Part shown: piece after piece, positions 35,151 to 45,541 of the stretch
How positions within the stretch are numbered: the first letter of the stretch is position 1
Layout: the number at the start of each line of letters is the position of its first letter
Assembly: GCA_024195585.1 (NCBI GenBank)
Contig: SWBL01000076.1
Coordinates: 102,221-166,220 of the forward strand
Source of the DNA: Aureobasidium sp. EXF-3400
Taxonomy: Eukaryota > Ascomycota > Dothideomycetes > Dothideales > Saccotheciaceae
Length of the DNA stretch: 64,000 bases
Direction: 5' to 3'
Notes under the pieces: generated by a model
Seen by the model: only the letters and a program-made list of their open reading frames with translations
What the model was told of the DNA's origin: nothing
Databases searched by the model: none
Position numbers and translations under genes: made by a program

Positions 35151-36871
35151 TCAAGCCTTCTTCTCCTCGGCCTTTGCCTCTGATGCCTGTTGTGTTCCGA
35201 CCGATGAAGTGGGAACACCTGCTTGGGCCTGTACTTCGGCTTCGTGTTCGCGTCTGAGCGCATCTTCTTGTCGGCCTTCGTCCTCCTTTTCATCGATGTT
35301 GTCCATATCGCTGACACGAGCAGACTTGCCGCCTTCACTTTGCTTCTCGCTCTGTTCGTTCTCGTCCTCAATTAACTCTTGCTGCTCACGAAGAACCTCC
35401 AGACGCTGCTTGTTAGTGGCAGCTCCCTCTGCGGTGTGCACCTCCAGCTCAATCTCGTGGAACAGTTCCTCAGGAATGCTGGACAAGACAGCCTGCAGGG
35501 CATCGATCTGTGAGTCGAACTCTACATCCTTGCCCTGAGTGTACATGAAAGCGTTGGAAAGAACAAGAAGAGTGCTTGGAACTCCGTACTTGAGACGCAA
35601 CTCAAGCCACAGGTTCAGGTCGTCACGCAGTCTAGCGGGAGAAACACCATGAGTGCGTAGACCACGCGAGGCACACGCAGTCTGGAGCTCAGGAACAGAC
35701 AATGACTCGACACCCTCGAAAGAGATGGCTCTATCGTCACGCTTGATCTGGCGCATACGATGTCTGACTTGGTAGCGAAGCATGGCGTCGGTGCCGAAAG
35801 TGGAAAGAGACATGTAGCGGCAGATACCAACAAGTTGCGGGCGCGAGAGGTTATCAAGGGTCAAGTCGTCCTTGAAAATCTTGCAGACACGGATAACATC
35901 AGCCTTTGTCGGGGACTCGCCGGTAGTGCGGATCTGGACTGAGTCAGTATATGCCCTGATATGAGAGAGAGAAAGAGCAGTAAATACCTTGCGGAAGAAC
36001 TCGGTAAACTCTTCCTTCTGTGCGTTGGCGGCGCTAACAGGCAGACCAGTCTCCTGGAGGGTCTGGCGTAGGAAGCTGCTGACTTCTTTGCGGGTACCAC
36101 GCAAACTGCTGGCCTTTGCGTCTCTTGACTTCTGACCCTCGTATGTGCTAGGAAGCATGTTGGGGAAAAGCTTCAGAGCGACCGGGAGCAACAACTCTGC
36201 GAAAGGCACAATGACGAAGACGGAGAAGGGGACAAGGCGACCAAGATCCTGAACAGTACGGTGCAACTAGGCCGAAGGTCAGACAAGGGGCAGTAAATTG
36301 TGTTTAATAGACTCACCTGTCTGTGTTCCCTACGAGTAAGCTCGTAACCTGCAGCCATCTTCAATGCCAGCTTAGAACTGATCTTGACTTCGGCGGCCAA
36401 CAGCTTAGTGCCATCCCAGTAATGATGAACCTCCTTCATGATCTTCTGACGGAGAGTAAGCTTCTTGTCGTCCTCCTTCTTCTTCTCAACTTTCTTTTCC
36501 TCTGCCTTGTCGGCAGCGGCTTTCTCGTTGGCAAGCTCTTTGAGAGCCTGCTCCTCCGAGGCCTTGGTGGGTGCATGCTCGGTAGGCTTGTGAACAGGAA
36601 TGCCGACATCTGGTGGAGAAGAGGAGGATTGCTTGGACTTGTCTTCTTGCGATGCCAGAGGCTTCTTGGCCTGGTCGGCATTGAAGCCTGGAGGTGGGTA
36701 GTTGGATTGGCTGTTGGATGTAGATGTCTCGCCGGATACGGAGCGGTTCGGAATCAAGATGGCGACAGCAGGTAATTGCCTAGGGAGGCGAAGAGAACGA
36801 GACAGGGCAGTCCTTGTGCTGTTTCTTAGCAGCAAAGGAGCCATCTGCGAAGCGGTGCGATTGAATGACAT
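35151..36871 (-). CDS. LETM1-domain mitochondrial inner-membrane protein (Mdm38/Ylh47 type)
   Basis: Exons 36871-36317, 36266-35988 and 35933-35151 give 538 aa. It has a presequence (MSFNRTASQMAPLLLRNSTR), a Lys/Glu linker, EVHHYWDGTKLLAAEVK, one membrane span (VPFSVFVIVPFAELLLPVAL), the LETM1 ribosome-binding-like domain (LVGICRYMSL, DDRAIS, LRTHGVSP) and an acidic coiled tail. The family handles K+/H+ exchange and mitoribosome contact. The 54-nt intron 35987-35934 has no stop and is in frame; removing it restores FFRKIRTTGESP. An in-frame upstream ATG at 36997 would add 42 residues, but the presequence argues for 36871. It is divergent from ADK2. Confidence 0.9.
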
Positions 36872-37343
36872 GGCGGGCGGGCGCCTTGGAAAAATCTCAA
36901 ACTTCAAATGGCGAGAGATGATGGATGAACAAGGGCTAAGCAGTTCAGGAAGACGAGGAACTGGAAGAACGTAGAAGTCTTCGGAGTTTAGGTACATTGA
37001 TTCCGCTCTCGCACGGACCGACTCAATTGGGAGTTACACTTTGGCACACGGTGCCGTCAAGCCTCGGAGGTCGGATCATACCTTCGAAGCTCCCCCCGCA
37101 AGACGGACGCCGACCAATTGTCCGACCGAACAATTGTTCCCTCGTGTCGTCCACTCCTCCCACCTTACCATCCCAGTGTCCTTCTCTTTGCTGCGTTCAG
37201 TCAGATACACACTCCACGACGTCGCCATCTAGTCGCTCTCTCCTTCCTTGCCAGACCTTGACGTCGAACTCAAGGTCGTACACGTCGCCTAGCCGGCAGA
37301 AGTCACCCCTCACTTTCATACGCTTCCCTATAACCATCTCAAC
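36872..37343. other. Divergent promoter region, 0.47 kb
   Basis: Lies between the LETM1 gene and the mitochondrial adenylate kinase. It includes the possible 5' extension of LETM1 (36872-36997). No other gene was seen. Confidence 0.4.
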
Positions 37344-38198
37344 ATGCAACTCCGAAAAGCCGCTCGCATCATCTTAGTCGGCGCTCCTGGTGTGGGCAAG
37401 GGTACTCAGTCTGAGCGTATGCTCCAGCGATTCCCCCAACTAGCCTCAATCAGCTCCGGAGATCTCTTGAGAGACAATGTGCGCAGACGGACTCCGCTCG
37501 GTACTACGCGCTCGTATCTCCTCCATAGGATTGTTGCTAACTTGTTAATCACAGGCATCCAAGCCGAATCCCTTATGAAAGCAGGCTCCCTCGTTCCCGA
37601 CTCGACCATCTTGCGCCTGATCACAAACGAATTGACCACCCGGGGGTGGCTTACTCCTTCTACGACACAGAAGCCTCTGATCTTGAACTCTGTAACCTCC
37701 TCTTTCAACGCCGTCACATCTCCTCAAGACGATTACATAACTGCAACAACCGCACACCAGCGCCAATACGACTTTAGCGATCAGCCAAATGCCTCTTTCA
37801 TCCTGGACGGCTTTCCTCGCACTGTTGATCAAGCCATCCAACTTGACAGGTTGATCCCGATCAATCTTGTCGTCCAGTTGAACACTCCCACGTCCGTTAT
37901 CCTTGACCGCATCTGTAATCGATGGATCCACGCTGCGTCCGGTCGGGTATACAACACTACTTTCAACGCGCCCAAGGTTGAGGGTAAAGACGACATCACC
38001 GGAGAACCACTGATCCAAAGAGACGACGACAAACCAGAGACATGGATGGCTCGTCTGAACAAGTTCGAAGAAACCAGTCAGCCTCTGCTCGAACACTACG
38101 ACAAGCTTGGTGTTCTGTGGAGAGTCGATGGCAACAGCAGTGACGAAATCACCCCCAAGCTCTTTGATGAGTTCAACAAGAGATTTGGGTTGGCATGA
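37344..38198 (+). CDS. ADK2: Mitochondrial adenylate kinase (GTP:AMP phosphotransferase)
   Basis: Exon 1 is 37344-37500 and exon 2 is 37555-38198 (phase 1, 266 aa). The P-loop GAPGVGKGT is at residues 13-21, then SSGDLLRDNV (AMP site), FILDGFPRT, and a LID domain with RWIHAASGRVYN and DDITGEPLIQRDDDKPE. The LID is of the long type. The absence of zinc Cys in it fits the fungal Adk2 class, in the mitochondrial matrix. The 54-nt intron has GCTAAC and CACAG signals but no stop, so unspliced RNA would encode 18 extra residues just after RTPLG. Confidence 0.93.
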   Translation: MQLRKAARIILVGAPGVGKGTQSERMLQRFPQLASISSGDLLRDNVRRRTPLGTTRSYLLHRIVANLLITGIQAESLMKAGSLVPDSTILRLITNELTTRGWLTPSTTQKPLILNSVTSSFNAVTSPQDDYITATTAHQRQYDFSDQPNASFILDGFPRTVDQAIQLDRLIPINLVVQLNTPTSVILDRICNRWIHAASGRVYNTTFNAPKVEGKDDITGEPLIQRDDDKPETWMARLNKFEETSQPLLEHYDKLGVLWRVDGNSSDEITPKLFDEFNKRFGLA

Positions 38199-39055
38199 CA
38201 CGATGTACGCACTTGATGAACAGCTTTTACATATTTGCGCACGCTCAGCAAGCTACATATTTACGGTTCTCGACTTCACCAGCCCGGAAGCTATGGGTAT
38301 ATTGGCTGCATGTGTCAGCATGCCAGAACAATTCTGGCATTCAAGCCTCTCAGACGAAATATTCCATGGCTCTTCGGAACCACAACTGTTAGGTTTTGAA
38401 GCCAGTCAGTTGTTTCTACTCAAGAACATAACTTGCTTCAGGAATGAACTACGAACACGAGAGCGGACATGAGATAGTCGCGTTATCAGCGACAGCCTCG
38501 AATGGGTCAGTATCACACCCGAAAACCGGCAAGATATTGGGATTGGAGATGATCCTGACGAGCATCTATGATAAGGTGCTATCGAGAAACATCATCTACG
38601 CAACTAATGCCCTGTTTTCAGAGAAGGCATGTGAAGAGGGCCTAGCATTCATAAAGGTTAAACCCACAACGAAGTCCAACCCAACCATATGTATTTGAGC
38701 GAGAAAAGCAAAGCAAGTGATCCCATTTCCAAATGACGGTGCCTGATGATTATCGTGTGTATAATGCAGCCAAAATCTGAACGATGTACCGTTGATGTCG
38801 ATGCGTAAACACACCCCAGACCACTCGGGTAGATGCCGAAGTCGTATCACAACGTATCGAAGCGCTGCGATGCCGGAGGTGACGCTAGGGTTAGAGTCGA
38901 GAAAGTTCGTTGCCAGTACAAGGGCGCTGGGCGCAAGGCGCAACCGTGAGTCAAGTAGATATACGTACCTTGTCGACCTGGTTTTGTTGTTCAATTCATA
39001 TATTTTTGTGTTGTGTACCGGAAGTTCTCATCTTGGTTGAACAATTACACCGAAA
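38199..39055. other. Intergenic, 0.86 kb, no supported gene
   Basis: Two small frames overlap on opposite strands (38444-38698 plus, 38596-38994 minus). Neither has a recognisable motif, and they cannot both be trusted. The right part is the aminotransferase promoter. Confidence 0.45.
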
Positions 39056-40776
39056 ATGTCTCCTCCAAGCGCTATCGATGTCGATGTTCAGGCAATTGAC
39101 GACACTACCGCCATCACTGTGCCGAACCCTCTTACACTCGACAGTGTTTCGTCCAGACGTGCAGCTACTGGAAAGTTGATTGCTGGAGTTGCTGCAGTGG
39201 CCAATGTTGAGCAGTTCAAGGGCGAGAAGCAGCACCTTCACAAGCCCACGGCTAAGAGATGGGATCGTGAGTGCCAATCGACCAAGTCATCTTGACCATA
39301 GCTGACTCAAGATAGACCGCTTGAACATCGAATCCTCGTCCCGTAAAGGCAACTCGCTCAAGGCCGCCGCCAAGTATCTCAAGAAGCCTGGTATCATCTC
39401 GCTGGGTGGTGGTCTGCCCTCGTCCGAATACTTTCCCTTTGACGAACTGTCCATCAAGGTGCCCCAAATCGGCCGCTGGTCTGAGCAAGAAACACGCGAA
39501 CAAGGTGCTATTTTGACGGCTGGAAAGGCTGACATGGCCAACGACAAGTCTCTGTTCGACATCACTACAGCCTTCAACTATGGCCAGGGCTCTGGATCTG
39601 CACAGCTGTTGCGCTATCTCATCGAGCACACAGAGATTGTACACAACCCTCCTTACCAAGATTGGTACTGCAACATGACCATTGGATCTACCTCAGCTTT
39701 GGACGTTGCCCTAAGAATGTTCTCAGAGCGTGGTGATGTTGTCTTGACCGAGGACTATACTTTTGCAACGGCTGTTGAGACAGCCGCACCCATGGGTGTT
39801 CGCATGGTTGGAGTTGGTCTAGACAACGAGGGTCTCCTCCCAGAATCTCTCGACGACATCTTGAGCAACTGGGACGAGGCAGCACGTGGTGCTAGAAAGC
39901 CTTTCTTGCTTTATACCGTCCCCACAGGCCAGAACCCCACTGGAGCCACGCAGAGCGAACAGAGACGCAGAGAAGTGTACAAGGTGGCGCAGAAGCATGA
40001 TATCTACATTCTGGAGGACGAGCCATACTACTTCTTGCAGATGCAACCATACACAGGACCGGATTCGCCAGGAGTACCGCCACCAAAGACTCACGCCGAG
40101 TTCCTGAAGTCATTGGTGCCTTCATTCTTGTCGATGGACACTGATGGCCGTGTCATGCGTATGGATTCGTTCTCCAAGGTCGTTGCACCTGGAGCCCGAG
40201 TTGGTTGGATCACAGCGTCGCAGCAGATCGTTGACAGATTCATGAAGCACATTGATGTGAGCACTCAAGCACCTAGCGGCATCAGCCAGTTGGTCTTGTT
40301 CAAGTTGCTCGACGAGCACTGGGGCCATGCAGGTTTTCTGGACTGGCTGGTTCACATCAGAATGGAATACACACAGAGAAGAGATGTTATGCTTGGAGCA
40401 TGTGAGAAGTACCTGCCCAAGGAGGTCATGAGTTGGAAGCCCCCAATGGCCGGCATGTTCGTAAGTAATTTGATCATGATATGATGTCCGATTCGAGCTA
40501 ACAACATGGCAGCACTGGCTTCAAATCGAGTATGAGAAGCACCCTGACCACAAGAGCAAGTCGGTCGCGGAACTCGAAGAGAAGATCTTCCAGACAATCG
40601 TTGACCACGGCGCTTTGGTCATGAAGGGCTCGTGGTTCTATGCCGACAGCCAGGCCAAGCACGACACCATGTTCTTCAGATCTACATATGCAGCTGCACC
40701 ATTCGAAAAGATCGACGAGGCCATCAAGCGTCTTGGAGACGCAATTAGAGAGGAGTTCAAGCTAAACAGCCAGTAG
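39056..40776 (+). CDS. ARO8: Aromatic amino acid aminotransferase (PLP fold type I)
   Basis: Exons 39056-39266, 39316-40460 and 40513-40776 give 539 aa. Key stretches are ISLGGGLPSSEYFP, TIGSTSALD, LYTVPTGQNPTG, EDEPYYFLQ and MDSFSKVVAPGARVGW with the Schiff-base Lys at about residue 358. The size and the PYYFLQ motif match Aro8/alpha-aminoadipate aminotransferase-like enzymes, which transaminate Phe, Tyr, Trp and 2-aminoadipate. Closely related paralogs differ in substrate, so the exact Aro8 role is inference. The first acceptor is the second of two nearby AGs, chosen to hold frame. Confidence 0.88.
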
Positions 40777-40892
40777 ACACTTTTTTTGATTCTGGATATA
40801 CGCAGGCAGTTTTTGGCATTTCGGATTGTGAGATGCATGGCGTTCAAAGGGGGAATAGACAAAAGATGCAAAATGAAACTTTTCGAATGGCC

Positions 40893-41498
40893 TCAGTTGA
40901 TGAAGTTGACACAGAAGAAATGCAGAATCAGACTGCCGAAGACATAATCCGCAAAAGCTCTGTGTTCCATGTCAGATATATGCCAGAGGTAAGGCAGCCG
41001 TGTGTTGGGTGATACCTTTCGTGTGATATGGAGCCAAAGTCGGCCTTGTTTTGAGGGTTGGTCTGGATTCTCAAGCTGGCGGTAAGGACGAACTGGCCGA
41101 CGGTAGCAGCGAAGCCGGAGAGGAAAGCATTGAAGGGCTATGTGGACAGGTTAGTCTGGGATGGAGAATGCGACAAGGAGGCTTCAGCGTACGTAGTTTC
41201 CACCAATAACACAGTACAGGAATTGGAGAGCGCCGACGAAGATGAGGAAGGTCATGAAGACGTCAATCAACTTGACGCGCTGGGGAGTGTCCTGAACATA
41301 GCGGTCCCATACGGCCAAAGCGATCTCTTGAGCATCTGTCGAGTTGCGAACGGTAGACTTGGTCGATGTAGGCTTTGCAGAAGCAGCAATGGGCTTGGTT
41401 GGCTGAGAGGAAGCAGATGTTTGTCCGTGGGAAGGTTTGGCTGTCGAAGGAGGGACTATCGAGGGAGCAGGAGCAGCGGCGTTCTTCTTGGGTGGCAT
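40893..41498 (-). CDS. OST2: Oligosaccharyltransferase subunit Ost2/DAD1
   Basis: Exons 41498-41193, 41137-41016 and 40959-40893 give 164 aa. An Ala/Pro/Ser-rich cytosolic N-terminus (about 55 residues) precedes the DAD1 core: [52 protein letters not shown] and the C-terminal [20 protein letters not shown]. It is an essential membrane subunit of the ER N-glycosylation complex. Introns are 55 and 56 nt. The gene converges with the aminotransferase (116 bp apart) and diverges from the TMEM14 gene. Confidence 0.94.
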
Positions 41499-41859
41499 GA
41501 TCAAGGTGTTGAGCTGGGGATTGTGTCGTGTGAAGAGAGAGTATGGAAGTAGAGACGTTCTGGTCGGACTGGGCAATTGACTTTTCAGGATAGTGTGGAA
41601 GACAAGGCAGTTCACGAATGTCAAGGGTTGTATGCTCTTTGGTATAGCAATCGGAGAACAGAGCACCGTGAATCGAGCCAGCTTGCTGAAGCTAGGTGGC
41701 CGACCGAGGACATGTCCGCACGGACGATGCCGCGTCACTGACACCAGCGCCTCCATCTGTTCACCCCCGCCTACTTTACCAACATCCTACCCGTCGTTAA
41801 ATACCCTACTCAGACGATACCTCACACTCAACATAATAACAACACACCACGAGAACAAA
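41499..41859. other. Divergent promoter region of OST2 and TMEM14 gene
   Basis: No gene, repeat or distinct element was recognised. Confidence 0.4.
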
Positions 41860-42364
41860 ATGGTATCTGATCCTTGACGCCATGATTCACGAATTGCCAG
41901 CAAAGCTAACGCCTAACAGAGCCTCGAGTAAGCCCATATCAGAAACTACATAGCCGTGGCCTCCGACTGTATATTCGTTTCTCATCCACCTCGAGGGATG
42001 AGAAGTTTGATAGAAGGCCACGGCTGTCTGTATCACCTTTCTAATGCCAATATCCAGCACTGTTGCCTACATTCTTGCTTCCTTGACCGCCGGTGGTGGT
42101 ACTATGGGCTATATCAGAACTGGCTCTGTTCCCTCCATCGCTGCTGGTGTCACTGTCGGCTCGCTGTACGCACTTGGAGGCTACCGCATCTCCAACCGTC
42201 AACCCTACGGTGTCGAGCTGGCTCTGCTGGCCAGTGTTGTTCTTGCCGGAAGCAGTATCCCCAGAGCCATCAAGTCCGGAAAGCCCCTTCCCATTGGTCT
42301 GAGTCTTCTTGCTGCCTATGGTCTCTACAGCTTCGGCTCTGCCTGGTCTTCCAGAATCCGTTAA
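41860..42364 (+). CDS. TMEM14-family small membrane protein
   Basis: Three exons: 41860-41862 (only the ATG), 41920-41927 (8 nt) and 42058-42364; 105 aa. The joined N-terminus reads MSLDTVAYILASL, and the body is TAGGGTMGYIRTGSVPS, VTVGSLYALGGYRI, ELALLASVVLAGSSIPRA and LSLLAAYGLYSFG: four short hydrophobic helices, as in TMEM14/UPF0136. Relatives sit in mitochondrial membranes (TMEM14C takes part in heme synthesis in animals). Only this splicing gives a start, since the large exon has no upstream in-frame ATG of its own with a family-like N-terminus. Intron 2 (130 nt) carries a strong hairpin. Confidence 0.85.
41952..42025 (+). repeat. Nested inverted repeat inside an intron
   Basis: AGCCGTGGCCT (41952-41962) is a perfect 11-bp inverted match to AGGCCACGGCT (42015-42025). 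Within it, TTCTCATCC and GGATGAGAA form a second 9-bp stem with an 8-nt loop. Both lie in intron 2 of the TMEM14 gene. Confidence 0.75.
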
Positions 42365-43192
42365 TCTAATTCTAATTTGACGTCTGTCTCACTGTCTCTT
42401 TCTGATGTAGCGCCAATGCTGTTGTCTGTCCTTTGCATGAAGATGTCCTTACCAATGTACCTCTAGCTATTTGTCCCGCCTTTCATATGTCCCTGTGTCC
42501 GGTTCATGCATTGGACGATGTCTGGACTTCACTTACGTCGAAAGCGCCTCATTTAATGACTAGTTGTGCTGTCTTGTCTAGTTCTTCTCCAGAAAAGTTT
42601 TTGTTCTCCGTCAATATAAGTCACTTTCAAGACGGAATCGCATTATTGCGAAGGAACCAAACATATAACCACACATCGGAGGTGCGGATCAAGTCAACCA
42701 CGATCGACAGGGTAGTACATCCTCCCCGTGTTCTAAAGGATGTAACGTGTGTAGCTGTGGAAATGCACAATACTATCAGGAAATAGGACGATGTCCACTG
42801 AGAAGCAACAAGTTGTTAGCTCTCGATGGACACGCCTCTTCTCCAAGAACAGCTGTGTCTTTTTACAGTGTAAACTTTGCTTGTCGCTGCGGGTGGAGTA
42901 CGATGGAAGTTACAGACTTTGGAACATGGGAGGATAGGCTTGACGGCGATCAGCGTTTAGATATGACATGATTACTCTGTGTGTACAGACTGCCTAAGGT
43001 CAACAAGTGGATCAAGATGTTTCAATGATGGCATATCGCGGTGGGAGCAGAATATTTGGGAGTGCCAATGATTTGTGTATTTGATTCTTTTGGCAAATAA
43101 AGCAGTATTATTTGGTATCTTCAGTCAAGGAATGCGAGCCCGAGTTTGGCGACGACTTGAGAAAAGGAAAAGAATGTTTCAGAAGAGATGGA
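42365..43192. other. Convergent 3' region, 0.83 kb
   Basis: Lies between the TMEM14 and ORM1 genes. The one longer open frame (42433-42786 plus, 117 aa) has no motif and no family feel. No repeat was seen. Confidence 0.4.
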
Positions 43193-43847
43193 TCATCGAT
43201 CGTCGACGTCGGGGTTGAAAAGAGCGATGCGCATACGGTGAAGCTGTATAGGAATGATCAGAGAAGGACGCTCGAAATTCTTGCCAGGCAGACTTACAGC
43301 AGGAAGCTTTGGTACGACAACAGCGAGGGTTGCCATGAAGTTGATCATGAAATAGGTGATGTCGTAATGCGTGTAGTGAGTGCTGACAAGGAAAAGAATA
43401 ATGGGAACGCTGAGCAGGAACTTTTTGGCGGGAGTATATTGGTCGCCGCTATCGATCTGCTCCCACATGTTGAGGTTGTCGTAAGCACCGGCGTTGAATT
43501 CGAAGGGCACACCTCGCACCCAGTGGAACATGAGGAATGAGCCGGCCATGTAAGAGATGTTGGTGAGGGTCCATGATGTTTCTTGAGAGATATTGGGGAC
43601 GATGTCGAAGATAATCTTGAGAAGAGCGATGAGAACAAAGTGGATGGCCCAGGCACCTGTGAAAACGTGTCAGCATGCGATTCTGGCAATGCGCAGAGAG
43701 ACTGCAGAGCTACAAACCTTTGGCATTGACCCATTCTGAGTTGAGGTTGGGCAGGGCGGCCTGGTCACTGATGTGCTCCAGCGACTCAGGGGGCTCGGTG
43801 TACATCAGACTGCTAGACCGTCTCCTCCGTGCCGCCTTGGTGTCCAT
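43193..43847 (-). CDS. ORM1: ORM1/ORMDL sphingolipid homeostasis protein
   Basis: Exon 1 is 43847-43718 and exon 2 is 43656-43193 (phase 1, 197 aa). The N-terminus RRRRSSSLMYTEPPESLEH is the Ser-rich regulatory tail that TOR/Ypk kinases phosphorylate in yeast Orm proteins. Then come NSEWVNAKGAWAIHFVLIA, SWTLTNISYMAGSF, RGVPFEFNAGAYDNLNMWEQ and the paired membrane helices. Orm proteins bind and restrain serine palmitoyltransferase in the ER. The frame is open upstream of 43847 but has no ATG nearby, so MDTKAARRRR is the start. The donor is GTTTGT, weaker than usual here. Confidence 0.95.
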
Positions 43848-44561
43848 ACTGGAAGCTGCTTTGTCTGTATGTCTCCTCTGATTCGGCGGGCGATTCGTGT
43901 CTCCGGCAAAGCTAAGGCCGGAGGAGGGTTGAAGGAGTGTAGAAGACAGCTTGGCGGTGTTTGCTGATGCTGCTGGTGCTGAGGGGTGTGCAATCGTGGC
44001 GACGGGGGGTGCACTGCTACACCAGAGAAAGGGATACGGATGAAGAAGGAGACAAAGGAAGCGCAGAAGGCGTGCGAGCAGCGACAAGCGTCTAAGACAA
44101 TAGAGCAGAGAAGTTGACGGTCGGGCGAAATTGATACCACAAGATGCATGTAAAGGGTCCAGAAAGCAAGCCAGAACTCAGCCAGTAGCGTTAGTCGTGG
44201 CGGTGCATTTGAGAAATTGGGTCACTTGGAACGCCCCGAAAATCACCAACCCCCACTTCGTCCACCACTCTGCTGGCTGCAACTAATTGTTTTCTTGCAC
44301 GAATACAGCACTTTTGACTACTCCGAGTACTATTGCCTTTGTTCTCCTGCTTCCATAGTCGTCCTCGCTTGCCTTGCTCGTCCTGTGATTACGTCGCCCT
44401 GTGTCTTCCGTCGACCTCCGTGGCTCCTTGGCAAAGATGGGGCTGTTTGCTGTTGCTATTTTGGTTCCGCTACTGCTTAAACAAACTTCTGGAAACTCTC
44501 GACAAATAGAGGAAATATATGTGAATACAGTAATAGTACAGTGTAGCGAAATGAACGCCAT
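43848..44561. other. ORM1 5' region and NDUFAF2-like 3' region, 0.71 kb
   Basis: On the minus strand the ORM1 frame stays open to about 44087 without a usable ATG, so it is probably 5' UTR. No other gene was seen. Confidence 0.4.
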
Positions 44562-45311
44562 CTATCTACGGCTAACACCAGGAGTCCAGCTCTGTGGCTG
44601 CCAGTCGTCTCCTGGATTACCCTTTGGCGCTTGCTTCCACGGGTTCGCCTCCTTGTCTCTGGTTCTGCCCTTGAATCTGCCGTCGTCCTTGGTTCTGCCC
44701 TCGGTTGAAGCATCAACCTCACTTGCATCACCTACCGCACTTCTGACACCTTCATTCTCAGTAGGCTCGGTCTGATTCTGGTGCATGTACCCTGCGGGAT
44801 CCTTCACGCCTATAGCTGGTGCAGGTTGTTGCTTTGATGGTGCATCCAAGAAGGACTCCTGTGCAGCCCATCGCTCGTCTGCTGCAGCGGCCAGTTGACG
44901 CATCTGTGCTTGCCGAGCTACCTCATACTGTTGTTCCTGAAGCGTAGGAGCTTCGGGGCGAACCTGGCGCAACCACTGATGCCATTGTGCTATAGAAACT
45001 CGGTATCAGAACAAGAACATCCAAATGATAGGGACAATCAGGTAGCTTACGTGAGATTTTGACATCGGCATAATGTCCCTGATTGCTATACTGAACGATC
45101 CTTCGCATTCGGCCAGCGTTGATAGCGTCCTTGAACTCCCAAAAGGTGTTGCCCGAAAGATCAGCGCCTGCAATTATATGTGGTCAGCCATGTCAAGGCG
45201 GTGATTTGATAATTTCTTGAACATACCGACAAGCCACTTTCGTCGCCATGGAAGGCGCAGACTCTTCCACTTGTACCAGGCTTGCTTGATGGCTCCCGGC
45301 TGTTTTGACAT
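44562..45311 (-). CDS. Complex I assembly factor, NDUFAF2/N7BML-like
   Basis: Exons 45311-45227, 45167-45051 and 44989-44562 give 209 aa. The conserved part is the first 95 residues: AWYKWKSLRLPWRRKWLVG, GNTFWEFKD, MRRIVQYS and PQWHQWLR, the NDUFA12/NDUFAF2 (B17.2-like) fold. The rest is Gln/Pro/Lys-rich and disordered, ending WQPQSWTPGVSRR. In fungi and animals this family helps assemble mitochondrial NADH dehydrogenase. The long tail argues for the assembly factor rather than the structural subunit. Confidence 0.85.
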
Positions 45312-45541
45312 GATGTCTTTTGGATGATCAAGTCAAGTTGCAGAGGCAACGGAGCATGTTCAAAGTAAACGTGACTGCAGCAGCACGATTTTGATGACGT
45401 TCTTTGATGAAACGCGGCCGAGGCGCATGCACAGACGCGACGCAATGCAATGCAATCCCTCCGTGCCCAAACATTAATCAACCATCGCAGTCCCTCCTTT
45501 AACCCCTCCATCAGCGAACCACATCCCTCTTCGTCCTCACC

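Noticed and set aside
38444..38994. Two overlapping frames on opposite strands
   Set aside because: Mutually overlapping, no recognisable domain, no splice signals that would extend them.
42433..42786. 117-codon plus-strand frame
   Set aside because: No motif and poor hydrophobic pattern; it lies in the shared 3' region of two convergent genes.
43560..43700. Suspected frameshift in ORM1 after the first membrane helix
   Set aside because: Re-reading the bases showed the frame is continuous and the protein is intact.
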